The notes: a model not told the origin generated them from the sequence alone. Positions 37,001-48,105 are shown, numbered from the stretch's first letter. The stretch: DNA of 64,000 nucleotides from Strongyloides papillosus (GCA_005656395.1 SRSI01000077.1:930001-994000), one strand, 5' to 3'. Numbers and translations are program-made.

Positions 37001-37383
37001 TCCATTATTGTCCATAGGACAACCTCCACATGAAGGTGGCGATTGTGACTGTTGTGGACAACCTCCCATAGTAAAGTTTGAAAAATTACGCTAGAAAATA
37101 ATATTCGAAATAAATATTTGGTTTACAAAAAAAGATATGTGTTGTTCCAAATTTTATTAACAATTCTTCATAAGAGATTTATTTAAAAAATGATCTATGC
37201 AACTAGAAAAAATATTTTTTAATTGAAAATATTCTCTAAATTTTTCAGATAACTCACAACCCTCGTGGATTCAACTCTTTTCCCATGGTAAGTTATTCCG
37301 GAAGAAATTTAATTTTTGGAAGTAACAGAAATGGTAAGAGTATGGAAGAATTAAATTTATTTTATGCTGATTGGATTGATTAA
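34046..37383 (+). CDS. Secreted TolB-like (PD40) beta-propeller protein, internally duplicated
   Basis: Exons 34046-34228, 34266-36215 and 37249-37383 join in phase 0 to 755 residues. A signal peptide (MYFLLLFSLFLGIFC) is followed by two homologous halves, each rich in PD40/WD40-like propeller blades (SPDGSWIAYTS, SPDGRLIVYTS, SPDGTKIIF, GSEKRQLTN, GSGKRQLTN). The halves align along their length: KEYGIRCSGIYR with ENYKTECDQIYR, FPDYDIYKVNKYG with FPNYDIYLVNEYG, and EGFDSFPSYN...TSNR with RGFNSFPMVS...GSNR. The last pair puts exon 3 at the expected place. The nearest familiar proteins are bacterial-type TolB/PD40 repeats, which nematodes also carry. Substrate is unknown and a secreted binding or degradative role is inference. 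The 1033-base last intron contains the HCCS gene on the other strand. A stop at 36254 results if that intron is not removed. Confidence 0.85.
36331..37069 (-). CDS. cchl-1: Holocytochrome c synthase (cytochrome c heme lyase)
   Basis: Exons 37069-36983 and 36939-36331 on the minus strand join in phase 0 (43-base intron) to 231 residues. The enzyme attaches heme covalently to apocytochrome c in the mitochondrial intermembrane space. The short first exon carries two Cys-Pro heme-binding motifs (GGCP at residues 2-5 and 15-18). The core has MPPPNQ, QMFWNAMIKRGWRWKEEDL, then IHNLNNERAWKEILKWE with His99, equivalent to the heme-ligand histidine His154 of human HCCS, and RHDWIVDRCG, VRYVIDYYD and LDVRPA, all diagnostic. 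The gene sits wholly inside the third-exon intron of the TolB-like gene, antisense, with its stop 115 bases inside the host donor side. The C terminus is slightly longer than human. Confidence 0.95.
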
Positions 37384-37844
37384 TAATTATACGATTTTTT
37401 AAATTACATTTTGATAATTTTATTTACTTGAGATATCTATGGATATTTTTTTTCAATTTTAATAAATTTATTCCTCTTCTTTTTTTTCATAAAATTAAAA
37501 TAATCACCTGATATTCACTTTACAATATAAATTAAGATTCTTTTTAGTACATCTTATCAAATAACTGTAGAAGTTTTTTGTGTCAATCATATTTTATATA
37601 TGTGTATGTTTTAGTAATAAGTCCTTCTTAATATTTTATTGTAAAATGATAGTTTTACTTAAGTGTATAAAATAATCTTTTGAATGTTTTACTTGATAAG
37701 ACAGTATGTTATCATAATAAAGATGTCTTTGATTATTAGTCTTCCACTTTTAAAAGTATTCAAGGTAATTTGAGCTGTATACACAACAAATTTCTTCATA
37801 TACTCTTCTTAATTTGTCATTATCAGTTTATTATTTAACTAATT
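37384..37844. other. Short intergenic spacer
   Basis: AT-rich spacer between the TolB-like stop and the AGPS start. Nothing else was recognised. Confidence 0.5.
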
Positions 37845-39790
37845 ATGAGTAATGACATACAATATTTAAATGTTCCTCATTCTTATAGGTATGTTTTAGT
37901 TTAGGCTTTTTATGAAATAAACATTATTTTCTTATTAATAGAGATACTATTTTAAAATGGAATGGTTGGGGTTATAATGATTCTCACTTTGAAATAAATG
38001 AAAATGGAGATGTTGTAATGACAGGAAATAAGTATGATATAAGTGGTGAGATACTTCCTAATTTACGTCCTTGGATAGAAGCTAATCTAGATGTTGATGT
38101 TAAAAACAAAATTGAAACAGCCTTGAAGACAGAAGTAAAATTCCCAAAAACAATTAACAATCAAGAGTTTATCGATTTTTTAAAAGAAAATGACATTTCA
38201 TTTACAAATGGTCCACAATATCGTTTAGTACGTAGTCATGGACATACACTTCATGATATGTTGATGCTCCGTACTGGTATGCCAACAAGAATACCAGATA
38301 TTGTTGTTTGGCCAAAATGTGAGATGGATGTGGTTAAAATTGTTAAAGCAGCTAACAAGTTTAATGTTGTTATTATTCCTATTGGTGGTGGAACGTCTGT
38401 AACTAATGCTTTATCTTGCCCGGATACTGAAACTCGGTCTATCTGTTCTTTAGATATGGCATTAATGGATAAAATTCAATGGATCGATGAAAAAAATTTA
38501 CTAGTTAAAGCAGAAGCTGGTATTGTTGGACAAAAGTTAGAAAAAGAACTGTCTAAAAAAGGTTACACCTGTGGACATGAACCAGATTCAGTTGAATTTT
38601 CAACACTTGGTGGATGGATTAGTACTAGAGCTAGTGGAATGAAAAAAAATAGATATGGTAACATTGAAGATTTGCTTGTTCATGTAAATATGGTTACATC
38701 TAAAGGATTACTTTCAAAAAGTTGCACAGTTCCAAGAATCTCAGCAGGTCCAGATATTCATCAAATTATTCTTGGATCAGAAGGAATGTTTGGCGTTATT
38801 ACATCAGCTGTTATCAAAATTTTCCCTTTACCAGATGTTAAAAAATTTGGAAGTATTGTTTTTCCTAATTTTAAATGTGGTGTAAACTTTTTTAGAGAAG
38901 TTGCTAGGCAAAGAATTCAACCTGCTTCTTTAAGACTTGTAGACAATACACAATTTCAGATGGGACAAGCTATGAAAACAAAAAATCCTTCTTATTGGAA
39001 GGCATTCACTTCGGAATTGGCGAAATTTTATGTTACGAAGATTAAAGGATTTAAAGTTGATGAGATTGTTGTGGCTACATGTGTTTTTGAAGGGACTGCT
39101 TCTGAAGTAGAAATCCAAGAAAAACGTATATATGCATTAGCTTCAGATTTTCATGGAATTGAAGGTGGAGAAGAAAATGGAAAATATGGTTATAGATTAA
39201 CATTTGCCATAGCATATCTTCGTGATCTAGCTATGGATTATGGCGTTATAGGAGAAAGTTTTGAAACATCATGTCCATGGGACAAAGTTGAAGATCTTTG
39301 TAGGAATGTAAAGCTTGTTATTCAACATAAAGCCAAAGAGTGTGGCATCAAAACACAAGTTTTAGCTTCATGCAGGTAATTAATTATCTATCATTATTTA
39401 TACTATTAATTTATCAGAGTCACGCAGGTATATGATTCTGGAGTTTGCATATATTTTTATTTTGCATTTAACTACAAAGGATTAAAGAATCCATTAGAAA
39501 TTTATGATACAATAGAGGTATGTGAATTTGGCCAAAAAAATGTTTTTTAAATAGAACAAATGATAACATCTAATATTAATACTTTTTAGGCAGCCTCTAG
39601 AGATGAAATTCTTGCATGTGGTGGTTCTATATCTCATCATCATGGCGTTGCTAAGATTAGAAAGCATTGGCTTCCACAAACAATCGGAACAACTGGGATA
39701 TCAATTATCAATTCATTAAAAGATGAAATGGATCCTAACAATATTTTTGGAGCTGATAATTTAATAACAAAATCTAGTTCTAAACTTTAG
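37845..39790 (+). CDS. ads-1: Alkylglycerone-phosphate synthase (AGPS/ADS-1)
   Basis: Four exons (37845-37888, 37942-39375, 39418-39517, 39590-39790) join in phase to 592 residues. This peroxisomal FAD enzyme swaps the acyl chain of acyl-DHAP for a fatty alcohol, making the ether bond of plasmalogens. The sequence shows the KWNGWGYND start block, the FAD/PCMH motif IPIGGGTSVTNAL, GHEPDSVEFSTLGGWISTRASGMKKNRYGN, CIYFYFAFNY and the active-site SHHHGVAKIRKHW. The protein ends in SKL, a canonical PTS1 signal. The N terminus is very short (ATG about 14 codons before the conserved region) and has no PTS2 presequence, unlike vertebrate AGPS. This agrees with known loss of the PTS2 pathway in nematodes. 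Confidence 0.96.
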
Positions 39791-40871
39791 CTTTCTCTTT
39801 ATTTCTCATTTTATTATTCTTTTACACATTTATTTAATTTTTATTTAACTAATATTTTTAAAAACAGAAATAGTCACTTTCTTTTTTATATTATCTTAAA
39901 ATCAAAATATCCTACACGCTTACATTAAAGATGACTTTTAATCTTTATACCTTTGTCTTGTATAAGAAAAATTAACTTTTAATAACACTAAATGTTTATC
40001 AACACCAAAAGAAGATAGAAAAAAAGTCCCTTATACATTATCATCAATTTCACCAACAAATTTGTTATGTCTCTGTTTTAATTTCCTTTTTAATAATATA
40101 TCAGTTGAAATTTCTAAAAAGAAACAAAATCCATATAAAATAATTTGATTGTTGCGTGCTTTTTTTTTCTTATCCTTAACGACTCAATGGAGAATAACTT
40201 TCTAAATTTTGAAATATAAACTTTTTCCATCTTTTTTTTGATTAAAAAAACTATCTTCTTACATCATTAAAGTCTTTCATATTACAATTTAAACTATCTT
40301 TTGAGATTATGACTAAAACATTTCACTTTAAACTATATATATATATTAATATTGTAATAATATGAAATACACTTTTAGTTTGTTAAACATAGTAACAATG
40401 TATTTTTTTTTATTTATCTGATACAATATATATTTTAATACATTAATTTTTTTATATTTAATAAAAAAAACCAATAATTTAATTTCAAATAAAATGCATC
40501 AGTTTTATATTATTTGAAATATTTTGTTTAAAGAAATTAAGTGTTACTAATTCTTTCTAAGATATATCTTCTTTAAAATATTTATATATTTTTTCTAAAT
40601 TTTTTTTATACCTTATCAACTATTATTTATTTTTATCGCTCTTTTCTTTCAGTATTTTTACTACATATTATTTTCTAACTATTAAAATAGTCCTCATAAT
40701 TTTCTATTATTATAAATTATAATATATTAAGAAATTATTTACATATAATGCTGTTTATATTATTTTTTCTCATCTATATAAAATTTTAAATTGGAATTTC
40801 ACATTTCAGATTATTAATTTATTTTAACTATATCTTATATTGTCATTTATATTAAGAAAAAAGTTTCATAA
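39791..40871. other. Intergenic, nothing recognised
   Basis: AT-rich 1.1-kb spacer downstream of AGPS. No ORF or repeat structure was supported. Confidence 0.5.
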
Positions 40872-41858
40872 ATGAAAATGCCAATAACTAAAATTTTACC
40901 TAGAGTTAAAGTACTGCTACCTGTTCTATCACCATGTTATAGAAAAGGTGATTGTGGTAAGATTGCTGTTATTGGTGGATCTGAAGAGTATACAGGCGCT
41001 CCATATTTTTCGGCAATAACATTGCTCAAAATTGTATGTATTTTGTCAATATACTTTTAAAAAATTGATTTTTATTCTATTAAAATATTTTTACAGGGAT
41101 GTGACTTGTCTTTTGTTATCTGTACAAAAGAAGCAGCACCAATAATTAAAAGTTACTCACCAGAGTTAATTGTTTATCCAGCTTTAAACGAAACCAATTT
41201 TTCTAAAATATGTAATAGAATCAATTCTCTTGTTATTGGTCCTGGTTTAGGAAGGGAAATTGTTAATGAATCATTTATTGCCTATGTTATTTCAGCAACA
41301 AAAGAAAAAGACAATATAACATCTGTTGTAATAGATGCAGATGGTTTACATTTTTGTACAAAGTATCCTGATATTATAAAAAATCATTCTAAAGTTATTT
41401 TAACACCGAATGCTTTTGAGTTTGAAAGGCTATATAACACAGTTTTTCCAGATAATCGTCTAGTTGATGAAGGTGATTTGAAAAATGCTGTAAAAAAACT
41501 TGCAAAAGAATTAGGAGTTATTGTAATGCGTAAAGGTGTCATAGATATTATTAGTGATGGGAATGTACTTCAAACAGGTGAAATGGGTGGTTCACCAAGA
41601 AGATGTGGAGGACAAGGTGATATTCTAAGTGGTGCTGTGGCAACATTTACCTATTTTGTCAAAAAAAATCAATCAACTCATGATAGTAATGGTTTATCTA
41701 ATGATAGTAAAAGTATTATAGATGGAATTTGTGCAGCTAGCGATCTCGTTAGATATACAGCACAAAAAACATTTAATGATAAAGGAAGAGGTATGACAGC
41801 ATCTGATATGATTGAAAAAATTAGTGAAATTATTAATGAACTTGACAGAAGTCATTGA
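40872..41858 (+). CDS. ATP-dependent (S)-NAD(P)H-hydrate dehydratase (NAXD)
   Basis: Exons 40872-41033 and 41097-41858 join in phase 0 (63-base intron) to 307 residues, the size of animal NAXD/CARKD. The enzyme repairs hydrated NADH/NADPH with ATP. Ribokinase-like landmarks are present: KGDCGKIAVIGGSEEYTGAPYFSA near residues 26-49, VIGPGLGRE, VIDADGLHF, LTPNAFEFERL and the catalytic GGSPRRCGGQGDILSGA loop with its Asp. There is no clear mitochondrial presequence; a second ATG at codon 3 could also start. The gene is followed on the same strand after 239 bases by the glucosamine-phosphate deaminase gene, which might form a trans-spliced pair. Confidence 0.93.
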
Positions 41859-42097
41859 CATATTATTATAATGTTTTTTTTTCTAAAAATACAACACATT
41901 TGTCTTGATTAAACACTAGTTTTAAATAGTATCACCATATTTAATCTTTTAATAAACTAACAATAAACCTTCTTATCTTATCAAATAAAATGAAACAGGA
42001 AATTGATTTTACTTTTATTATGTGTATATATTTTAATTGCTGTAGTATTTTTTTTATTAATTGATAGAATTTTTTTTATTATAACTTTAGGTAAAAA

Positions 42098-42938
42098 ATG
42101 AAATTAGTTATATTAGAAGATTGTGATGAAGTTGCGGAATTTGCTGCAAAATATGTTGTAAAAAGAATTAATTCATTTAATCCATCACCTGATAAGTATT
42201 TTGTTTTAGGACTTCCAACAGGTAATAAGATATATATTTTTGTCAATTATTTTTTTAGGTGGAACACCATTAGGAACATATAAAAAATTAGTTCAATATT
42301 ATAGAGAAGGAAAAATTTCATTTAAATATGTAAAAACTTTCAATATGGATGAATATATTGGAATTGAAAGAGATCATCCACAAAGTTATCATTCATTTAT
42401 GTATGAAAATTTGTTTCGTCATATAGATATCAATCCTTTAAATGTTCATATTCTCGATGGAAATGCTCCTGATCTTATAGCTGAATGTAATGAATTCGAA
42501 AAAAAAATAACTGAAGCAGGCGGTATTGATTTATTTATTGGAGGAATGGGTTCCGATGGTCACGTTGCTTTCAATGAACCAGGTAGTAGCTTAGCTTCAA
42601 GAACCAGAATAAAAACACTTGCCCAAGATACAATTCAAGCTAATGCCCGTTTTTTTGATGGAGATATTAAAAAAGTCCCAACAAGTGCATTGACTGTTGG
42701 AGTTCAAACTATTATGGATGCAAGAGAAGTTATGATTATAATAACAGGTCAATCTAAGGCATTCGCTTTACATAAAGCCATTGAAGACGGAATTTCGCAT
42801 ATGTGGACTGTTTCAGCCTTTCAATTACACCCTAACACTATGTTTGTAGTAGACGAAGAAGCTACAATGGAGTTAAAAGTCAGAACAGTCAAATATTTTA
42901 AAGGTTTAATGAAAGAACATTTAAAATTAATTGAATAA
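42098..42938 (+). CDS. Glucosamine-6-phosphate deaminase (isomerase)
   Basis: Exons 42098-42221 and 42259-42938, split by a 37-base intron, join to 267 residues. The cytosolic enzyme converts glucosamine-6-phosphate to fructose-6-phosphate and ammonia, connecting amino-sugar and chitin turnover with glycolysis. Conserved blocks are GLPTGGTPLGTY (formed across the splice junction), FNMDEYIG with the general-base Asp, GGMGSDGHVAFNEPGSS and TVGVQTIMDAREVMIIITGQSKA. The length is as expected for nematode forms, and the longer vertebrate tail is absent. A TTTAG acceptor ends seven bases before the ATG, suggesting trans-splicing, possibly as the second gene of a pair with NAXD. Confidence 0.95.
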
Positions 42939-43015
42939 AAATTTCTTAAATGTATTCAAAAAGTTAAAATTTTAATGCAACATTTATTAATTAATAAAAA
43001 GTAATAAGAACAATT

Positions 43016-43204
43016 TTAAGCAGAATCACAATGTCCGCATGTGCTTTTACATTGTCTTTTCATCAAGTTCTTGTAAGCGTTATTATTGCAAAGATTTCTC
43101 TTGGCAAAGCAGTCAATTGCTATATCATGACAGCTTTCTTCAGTAGCTTGAGATGCGGCAGCAACAATTATAGAAAATATTAAAAGTAGTGAGAAAATTT
43201 TCAT
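43016..43204 (-). CDS. Small secreted ShK-domain peptide
   Basis: A single-exon 62-residue protein. Residues 1-20 form a signal peptide ([18 protein letters not shown]). The mature part has six cysteines at 25, 32, 39, 52, 56 and 59, spaced x6, x6, x12, x3, x2, ending CKSTCGHC, the ShKT fold. ShKT domains occur in many secreted nematode proteins, often as tails of astacins, tyrosinases or peroxidases; a stand-alone single domain is small for the group. The Lys-Tyr pair needed for potassium-channel block in sea-anemone ShK cannot be judged with confidence, so channel activity or immune modulation is speculation. It is antisense to and directly downstream of the deaminase gene. Confidence 0.85.
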   Translation of the reverse strand: MKIFSLLLIFSIIVAAASQATEESCHDIAIDCFAKRNLCNNNAYKNLMKRQCKSTCGHCDSA

Positions 43205-44379
43205 TTTTTTAATAGTGATATCAATTAAGTGATTTTCTTTTTTTTTATATATTTTTTTATTTACTTTTTAACAGAAAAAATTTTAAACATATTAAAAAAG
43301 CTAACATATATCTTCCTCATATTACAAAAGAAATTCTTTTTAACAGAAAAAATTTTAAACAAATTAAAAAAGCTAGCATATATCTTTCTAATATTACAAA
43401 AGAAATTCTTATTTGCAAATAATGTTTCAAATATTTTATCAACTGTTGTTAAAGGTTTTATTTAGTTTATGGAAATATAAAAGTTATAAAAATCCTAATT
43501 TACTAGCATGTTAACCTCCTGATAAAATAGTTACATAAATTTTTATAAAGGATTATTTATTTAATGTAAAATAAATGCTATTTGAAAAAATGATATCAAG
43601 TCATCTAAAGTATATATATTATAATAAAACAGTTTATAAGTATTAATATGAGTAATAATGATAATTACACATATATGAAAAAGACAAAGTTCTAGTTAAT
43701 TGATTAAACCAGACATTCTTTGTGACCTATTGATTAAAAACATATAAACATTAATATCAATTTATTTTTATTGTAATGATATATCTATTTAACTTAAAAA
43801 TTTTGTGTTATTTGAATAATGTAATGATCGAAATGTTATAAAATAATATTACTATAATAATACATATATAAATTTTTAAGGATTTATTTTTTAGGTTTAT
43901 TGATAAATAGTTGTATCATATATTAACAGTAAATTTCTTATTCATAAATAATATGTTAAATATTAAATTAGATTTTAATTCTATAAATGTCATAAGTTTT
44001 AACTCTACAAGGTAACACTTTTACAAAAATAACTCGTGGTTTGTAATACATATATAAAATAAATTACCAGCTTTGCATTAATCATAAATACCTAGCTGCT
44101 TTTTTTATCAGACAAGCGTACAATACATAAAGAAAATTGACATTATCAAAAATATTTTTAATATAAGTGTATTTGTTATTTAAATTTAATATATTGGTCA
44201 CTTTTCATCTATTCATTATATTACTCTATTAATAGAAAATTTCAATAAACACTGTATTCTTATTTCTATTAATGAATTAATTCTTTCAATAGAATTACTA
44301 TCTAAAATCAAATTATTAATACAAATAACTCATTAACATTAAATGATAAAAAATATTTATATCAGAAATTATATTCACA
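43205..44379. other. Divergent promoter spacer with a tandem duplication
   Basis: This AT-rich interval lies between the ShK peptide gene (-) and the PAQR gene (+). It contains a two-copy 72-base tandem repeat, listed separately. No other structured feature was recognised. Confidence 0.5.
43265..43408. repeat. Two-copy 72-base tandem repeat
   Basis: Copies at 43265-43336 and 43337-43408 both begin TTTTTAACAGAAAAAATTTT and differ at only a handful of positions. The unit is a multiple of three, so an open frame runs through both copies (43229-43465), but its Ile/Leu/Lys/Phe-only composition argues against coding. It appears to be a recent local duplication in the 5' region of the ShK peptide gene. 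Confidence 0.8.
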
Positions 44380-45598
44380 ATGATCAAATCTTCAAGTTGT
44401 GAAACATTATCTACTTTAGTATCCGTTGAAGATAGTACCCAATCATCAGAAGTAATCGATGGAAATGTTAAAATTTTCGATATACAAGACGATACAATAT
44501 CATTAGTTTCCTCAATTAGTACACTGGATCATGATTTTGAAGAGCATATGCATGAAGAGGTTATTGAAAGTTTTAGATCGGAAGCTCAAAAAAAAGTGAG
44601 AATGATTTTTAATTTTTTTCCTAAATTAATTAATTTCGAACACCTTCCTGAGTGGTTAAAAGATAATCAATTCATCCTTAGTGGATATCGCGCTCCAGCA
44701 GATTCTCTCAAATATGTTTTTTTTTCATTAATTCAATACCACAATGAAACCATTAATATTTGGACCCATTTGGTAGGATGCGTAATGTTTATAAGTGCTT
44801 GTATTTGGATGGTATCTAGACCATATAATTTAGTTCCTACAGATGTCAAATGGATATTTTTACCTTTCTTTGTTGGTGCTATTTTGTGTATGATATGTTC
44901 GGCTTCATTTCATCTATTCTTTTTTAAATCTGAAAAATTTGGTACTATTTTTGCAAAATTAGATTATTCTGGAATTGCTTTATTAATTATAGGTATGTTC
45001 AGTTAATTTAATAGTTAAAATATTTTATTTAAATTTTAAGGATCATTTATACCATGGATATATTTTACTTTTCAATGTCATATGAAATTAGTTATAATTT
45101 ACATAACTATGATCACAGTAATGGGAATGTTAGCAATTATAGTTTCTTTATTTAATAAATTTGCTCAACCTAAATATAGACCGTTAAGAGCTGGTGTTTT
45201 TTTGACTATGGGTCTTAGTGCTATATTTCCGGGAATTCATTTGTTTTTGGTTGAAAGTTGGGAAGTAATTGTTGAAAAAGAGCTATTGAAATGGAATATT
45301 ATTATGGGTTCATTATATGTTATTGGAGCATTGCAATATGCTTTACGGATTCCTGAGAGATTCTTTATGGGTAAATTTGATTATTTGGTAAGTATATTTA
45401 TGGAAAATTTTATCACTATCATATTTTAAGTTTCATTCACATCAATTTTTCCACATTTTTGTCGTAATAGCTGCTTTTTTGCATTTTCATGGGATTTCTA
45501 GAGTTGCTGTCCATAAAATGAGTTCAGGGTCCTGTGAAGAGCAAGAGATTGAAAGTGGAATGACCGTATGGAAAAAATGGTTTGGTACATATGGATAA
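44380..45598 (+). CDS. PAQR family membrane protein, adiponectin-receptor-like
   Basis: Exons 44380-44992, 45041-45387 and 45431-45598 join in phase to 375 residues. An acidic cytosolic N terminus of about 85 residues precedes seven membrane helices. The family blocks LPEWLKDNQFILSGYR, HNETINIWTHLVG, CSASFHLFF, KLDYSGIALL and the final HSHQFFHIFVV are all present, including the zinc ligands: His in SASFH and the HxxxH pair near the C terminus. This puts it in the AdipoR-like branch, related to C. elegans paqr-1/paqr-2, which protect membrane fluidity and have ceramidase-like activity in mammals. Ligand and which C. elegans paralogue it matches are not decided. Introns are 48 and 43 bases. Confidence 0.92.
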
Positions 45599-46763
45599 TT
45601 CATACTATTTTATGTAATATAAACTTAAATTTAATTATCAATTACAGATATTGGATAAAATTATTAAAAAATTAATTAACTTTTGATAAATACTAGTTGT
45701 TAAAATAAAAAAATAATATATATTAATCTTGTTAAAAATGTATTAATTGTGAGAATAATCTTTATTATAATTATGTTACACTTTTTAAAAATTAATTGAA
45801 AATAAATAACCAACGTAATTTTTAAATATTTCAATTTCACAGAAAATAAACATTTCGTGACTTATAAATCAACTAATGTTTAAAATTATTTTTCAGAAGT
45901 TATATATCTTCTTTTCAGATATGTTAATAATGATAAAACACGATTTTTTTTCATAATTTTAAGAATATAAATAGTTAATAAATAAATAATCGAAATTATT
46001 GTTTCGTGATTAATAAAGAATCTTATTTGTGGCTACAATATTTGATAGATATATTTAATTTAAAAAATTTTAAATACTAAATCGTAAGTAGATATAATTG
46101 ATAAGAAAATATTTTAAGTTAAGAATTATTAGTAGCAAATTAAAAATAATTATTATCTGTTAAAAAAGTAGTTTTTTGTACATACTTTTCAAATATAAAT
46201 GTTATAAGAAATAGCCTTAAATTTATATAATGTGTCTATTTTAATATTTTACAATAATATTAGTTTTTAGCCTGATTTAAATTTATAGTAAGATGTTTTT
46301 TTACAATATTCTTAGACTTATATTGATTTCGTGAATCATTGTTCAAATAATGAAATTAGAAATTCATGATAACAATAAATAAATAATATCTTATTTTTAA
46401 ACAACAGAAAATAGTGTTATTATAGCAGAAATATAACATATATAAACTGCAATTAAAAGAATACGTGTTTCAAGGACAAATGAAGATTCTAACAATTTCA
46501 GCAAGATATTATTGGGGTCATATCAAAAGTAGGTACAATTATTTATTGTCATCTTACCAACACTAAGATACACAAAAATTGTTCAATTTTTCAATATGTT
46601 TCGATAGTGATAAATATTATTTTATCTTTATAACAACAGATTTTCATTGAAAGTATTGATGAAAGATTATAATCAAAAATTTTAATACTCTCCTTTCTTC
46701 CATGTCATCATGTAAAATTTATTTCATATTCTTTCAGATAGATACAATTTTTGCAGTAGTATA
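45599..46763. other. Intergenic, nothing recognised
   Basis: AT-rich spacer. A short ATG frame at about 46480 (MKILTISARYYWGHIKSR) ends at a GT site, but no family support joins it to the next gene. A TTTCAG acceptor ends at about 46738, upstream of the PPTase start. Confidence 0.45.
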
Positions 46764-47753
46764 ATGAATTCTCCCTACAACTCGGATGAATGTCTTTGTC
46801 ATAGATATGCTTTTTCTTTGTCAAATGCTATTTCTTCTTCAGATGTATGTTTGATTCTAAAAAAATATTTAATTTTTTAAAATTTTTTTAGTTTGAAAAA
46901 AATTTCAGACTTGGAATCCAAGCTATAACGAAGGAAGAATATGAAAAAGTATGTCGTTTTCGTCATCGAGAAGATTCTTTAGCATCATTAGCAGGAAGAT
47001 TAATTCTTCGTCAAATGGCTAAAAGGATTACTGGAGTTAGTTGGGATGAAATCAAATTTGATAGAACAGAACGTGGAAAACCATTTTTGAGTTTTCCTCC
47101 CAACACAAATTTTGGTATGAATATTTCTCACCAAGGAGATTACGTTGCTTTTGCCAGTTCATGTTCTCCAAATGTTGGTGTAGATTGTATGAAACTTGAT
47201 ATTTCGAGAAACAACAAAACAGCTGATGAGTATATAAACTCAATATCTAAATCTGCCTCACCAAGTGAATTACAAATGATGAGGACTCAACCTACAGATG
47301 CTATGAAAATGACAATATTTTACAGGATTTGGGTAAGTATAAAGAAAACTTTTAATTTACGTAATTATTTAGTGCTTGAAAGAATCTATTCTTAAAGCTA
47401 CAGGGCAGGGAATGATCAACAATTTAAGTACAATTGATTTTAAAATTGATACATCTGAACGTTATAAACCTGGTGTTTTCACAAAATCCACGACTGTTAA
47501 TATAGATGGAAACGAAGAATCAAAATTTCAATTTGAAGAAAGTTTTATTGATCCTAATCATTCTGTTGCTGTGTGTTATGACTCTAAACTTCCTTCAAAA
47601 TGTAAATTCTACAAAGATAAAGAAACAAAGATGTTCTTTTCTAAAATTAACTTTGATTTTCTACTTAATGACGTAACAGTTTTAAATCCATTACCTGATA
47701 ATGGAGCATTAGATTACGAGGATTTTATTAAAAAACCTAGAAAAACATTTTAA
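46764..47753 (+). CDS. 4'-phosphopantetheinyl transferase (AASDHPPT-like)
   Basis: Exons 46764-46844, 46892-47332 and 47373-47753 join in phase 0 to 300 residues. The enzyme moves the phosphopantetheine arm of coenzyme A onto acyl-carrier domains (fatty acid synthase, mitochondrial ACP). Sfp-type motifs are in order: AGRLILRQM near residue 68, FGMNISHQGDYVAFA, GVDCMKLD with the metal-binding Asp, and FYRIWCLKESILKATGQG, whose W-x-x-K-E-S core is formed exactly by splicing exon 2 to exon 3. A C-terminal extension of 60 residues is partly conserved. The N terminus aligns directly with the human start (RYAFSLSN), supporting this ATG. Confidence 0.94.
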
Positions 47754-48105
47754 ATAAAAAATTTTTTTCTAAGTTTTCATGTACTTTTACTTAAACTTTC
47801 TTATATTAAAAATATATTAAAAATAGATAACAATATTTACCACTAGTAATCAATATATTTAACTAATCATTCGACACAGACACTTTAAAGTATTTTATTC
47901 AAAGTTAAAAAAATTACTAGAACATCATATATAATAAAAAACAATCATTATAGAAATAGTTAATCATAATTTAATATTTATTAATACATTACGAAAGGAA
48001 TTATTTATAAAAAAAACAATTAAAAAATGGCACCCGAGAGGTTGTGTGAAATATTTTTCGTCATACAAAAATTATTATTTCATGAATTAGATTATTATGT
48101 TTCAA
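47754..48105. other. Convergent 3' UTR spacer
   Basis: About 350 bases between two convergent genes, presumably both 3' UTRs. AATAAA-type signals occur on both strands; nothing else was recognised. Confidence 0.5.

Noticed and set aside
36822..37094. 90-residue plus ORF with a Cys-rich end
   Set aside because: It is the antisense of the HCCS first exon and its Cys-Pro motifs, not a separate metal-binding protein.
43229..43465. 78-residue plus ORF crossing the tandem repeat
   Set aside because: Composition is almost only Ile, Leu, Lys and Phe, it arises from AT-rich repeat DNA, and there is no start context or family match.
46480..46540. Possible extra 5' exon of the phosphopantetheinyl transferase
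   Set aside because: A short frame ends at a GT, but the start at 46764 already aligns with the family N terminus and no phase-matching link was needed.
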